Origin: Prorocentrum cordatum
Lineage: Eukaryota > Sar > Dinophyceae > Prorocentrales > Prorocentraceae
Length of the DNA stretch: 64,000 nt
Reading direction: 5' to 3'
Assembly: GCA_963575745.1 (NCBI GenBank)
Contig: CAUYUJ010006491.1
Span: forward strand, 173,942-237,941
This document shows, in pieces, positions 63,788 through 64,000 of this stretch. The notes below the pieces were generated by a model that saw only the letters and a list, made by a program, of their open reading frames with translations, did not search any database and had not been told where the DNA came from. Each line of letters starts with the position of its first letter. Positions within the stretch are counted from its first letter, which is position 1. A program made the translations under genes and the position numbers.

Positions 63788-63807
63788 TCCGTAGCCTCTG
63801 GCTCAAG
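63788..63807 (+). other. Degenerate spliced-leader relic
   Basis: TCCGTAGCC-TCTGGCTCAAG matches the 22-nt DinoSL apart from a two-base deletion and one substitution in the T-run. It directly precedes the second copy of the retroposed sequence that starts at 14617, which independently supports it as a real relic. Confidence 0.85.
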
Positions 63808-64000
63808 GCCACGAGCGGGCCCCCCCTTCGGGGACTCCCGCACTCAAGGGGGCGCCCGACGCAAGGGGCCCCGTCCCCGCGCCGCCGCCGCCCGGCCCCC
63901 GCGGCCCCCGTCGCTCCCCCCGTGCCCGGCCTAGCCATGAGCCCTGCGGGGGGCTCCCTGGACGGGGACCACCCCACTTGGCCCACTGGGCGCAGTGAGG
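63808..64000 (+). mobile_element. Second copy of the retroposed sequence, cut by window end
   Basis: Matches 14617-14810 nearly colinearly (AGCGGGCCC..., CACTCAAGGGGGCGCCCGAC, CCCCCCGTGCCCGGCC). The ATG at 63936 (MSPAGGSLDGD...) corresponds to 14739. The remainder lies outside the window. Confidence 0.8.

Overview
The window is nuclear DNA of a dinoflagellate. The decisive evidence is a complete 22-nt match to the dinoflagellate trans-spliced leader (DinoSL) at 7995-8016, plus degenerate DinoSL relics at 14569-14616 and 63788-63807. GC-rich coding sequence, very little unique gene space, abundant simple repeats and several retroelement types fit the same picture. The genus cannot be fixed from the sequence alone. 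Every coding region I can recognise lies on the + strand.

Layout. 1-7.9 kb: satellite, minisatellite and trinucleotide arrays, then about 1.8 kb with no recognised gene. 7.9-12.9 kb: an apparently intact 4.9-kb LINE-type retrotransposon (ORF1, and ORF2 with endonuclease and reverse transcriptase). It begins with the spliced leader, has an (ATC)n tract on each side, and has ORF1 and ORF2 in one frame separated by a single UAG. 13.5-18.3 kb: a ~90-bp satellite array, then nested spliced-leader relics heading a retroposed sequence with unrecognised ORFs; the 5' part of a second copy of this sequence ends the window. 18.4-22.3 kb: repeats, including a family present in inverted orientation at 32.5 kb and interrupted here by a ~1.2-kb G/C-run insertion. 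22.5-23.9 kb: a small terminal-inverted-repeat element just upstream of the one clear cellular-type gene, a deoxynucleoside kinase.

24.4-40 kb: degenerate repeats and decayed retroelement pieces (a coiled-coil ORF, an RT remnant, a zinc-ribbon tail, and a duplicated conserved coding block). 40.2-48.7 kb: a DIRS/Ngaro-type tyrosine-recombinase retrotransposon with split direct repeats A1...B1-A2-B2. Its 1347-residue polyprotein carries a cytosine-C5 DNA methyltransferase plus a DUF4326-like domain inserted inside the RNase H domain. 48.7-56.6 kb: minisatellites, microsatellites and dispersed repeat families. 56.8-64 kb: low-confidence gene candidates (56.9-58.3 kb, 59.7-60.2 kb), repeats and sequence without recognised features.

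Together this records several retroposition routes in one genome: trans-spliced mRNA copied back into the chromosome, and a recombinase-integrated element carrying its own potential epigenetic enzyme. The most noteworthy systems are the spliced-leader-headed LINE and the methyltransferase-bearing DIRS-like element.
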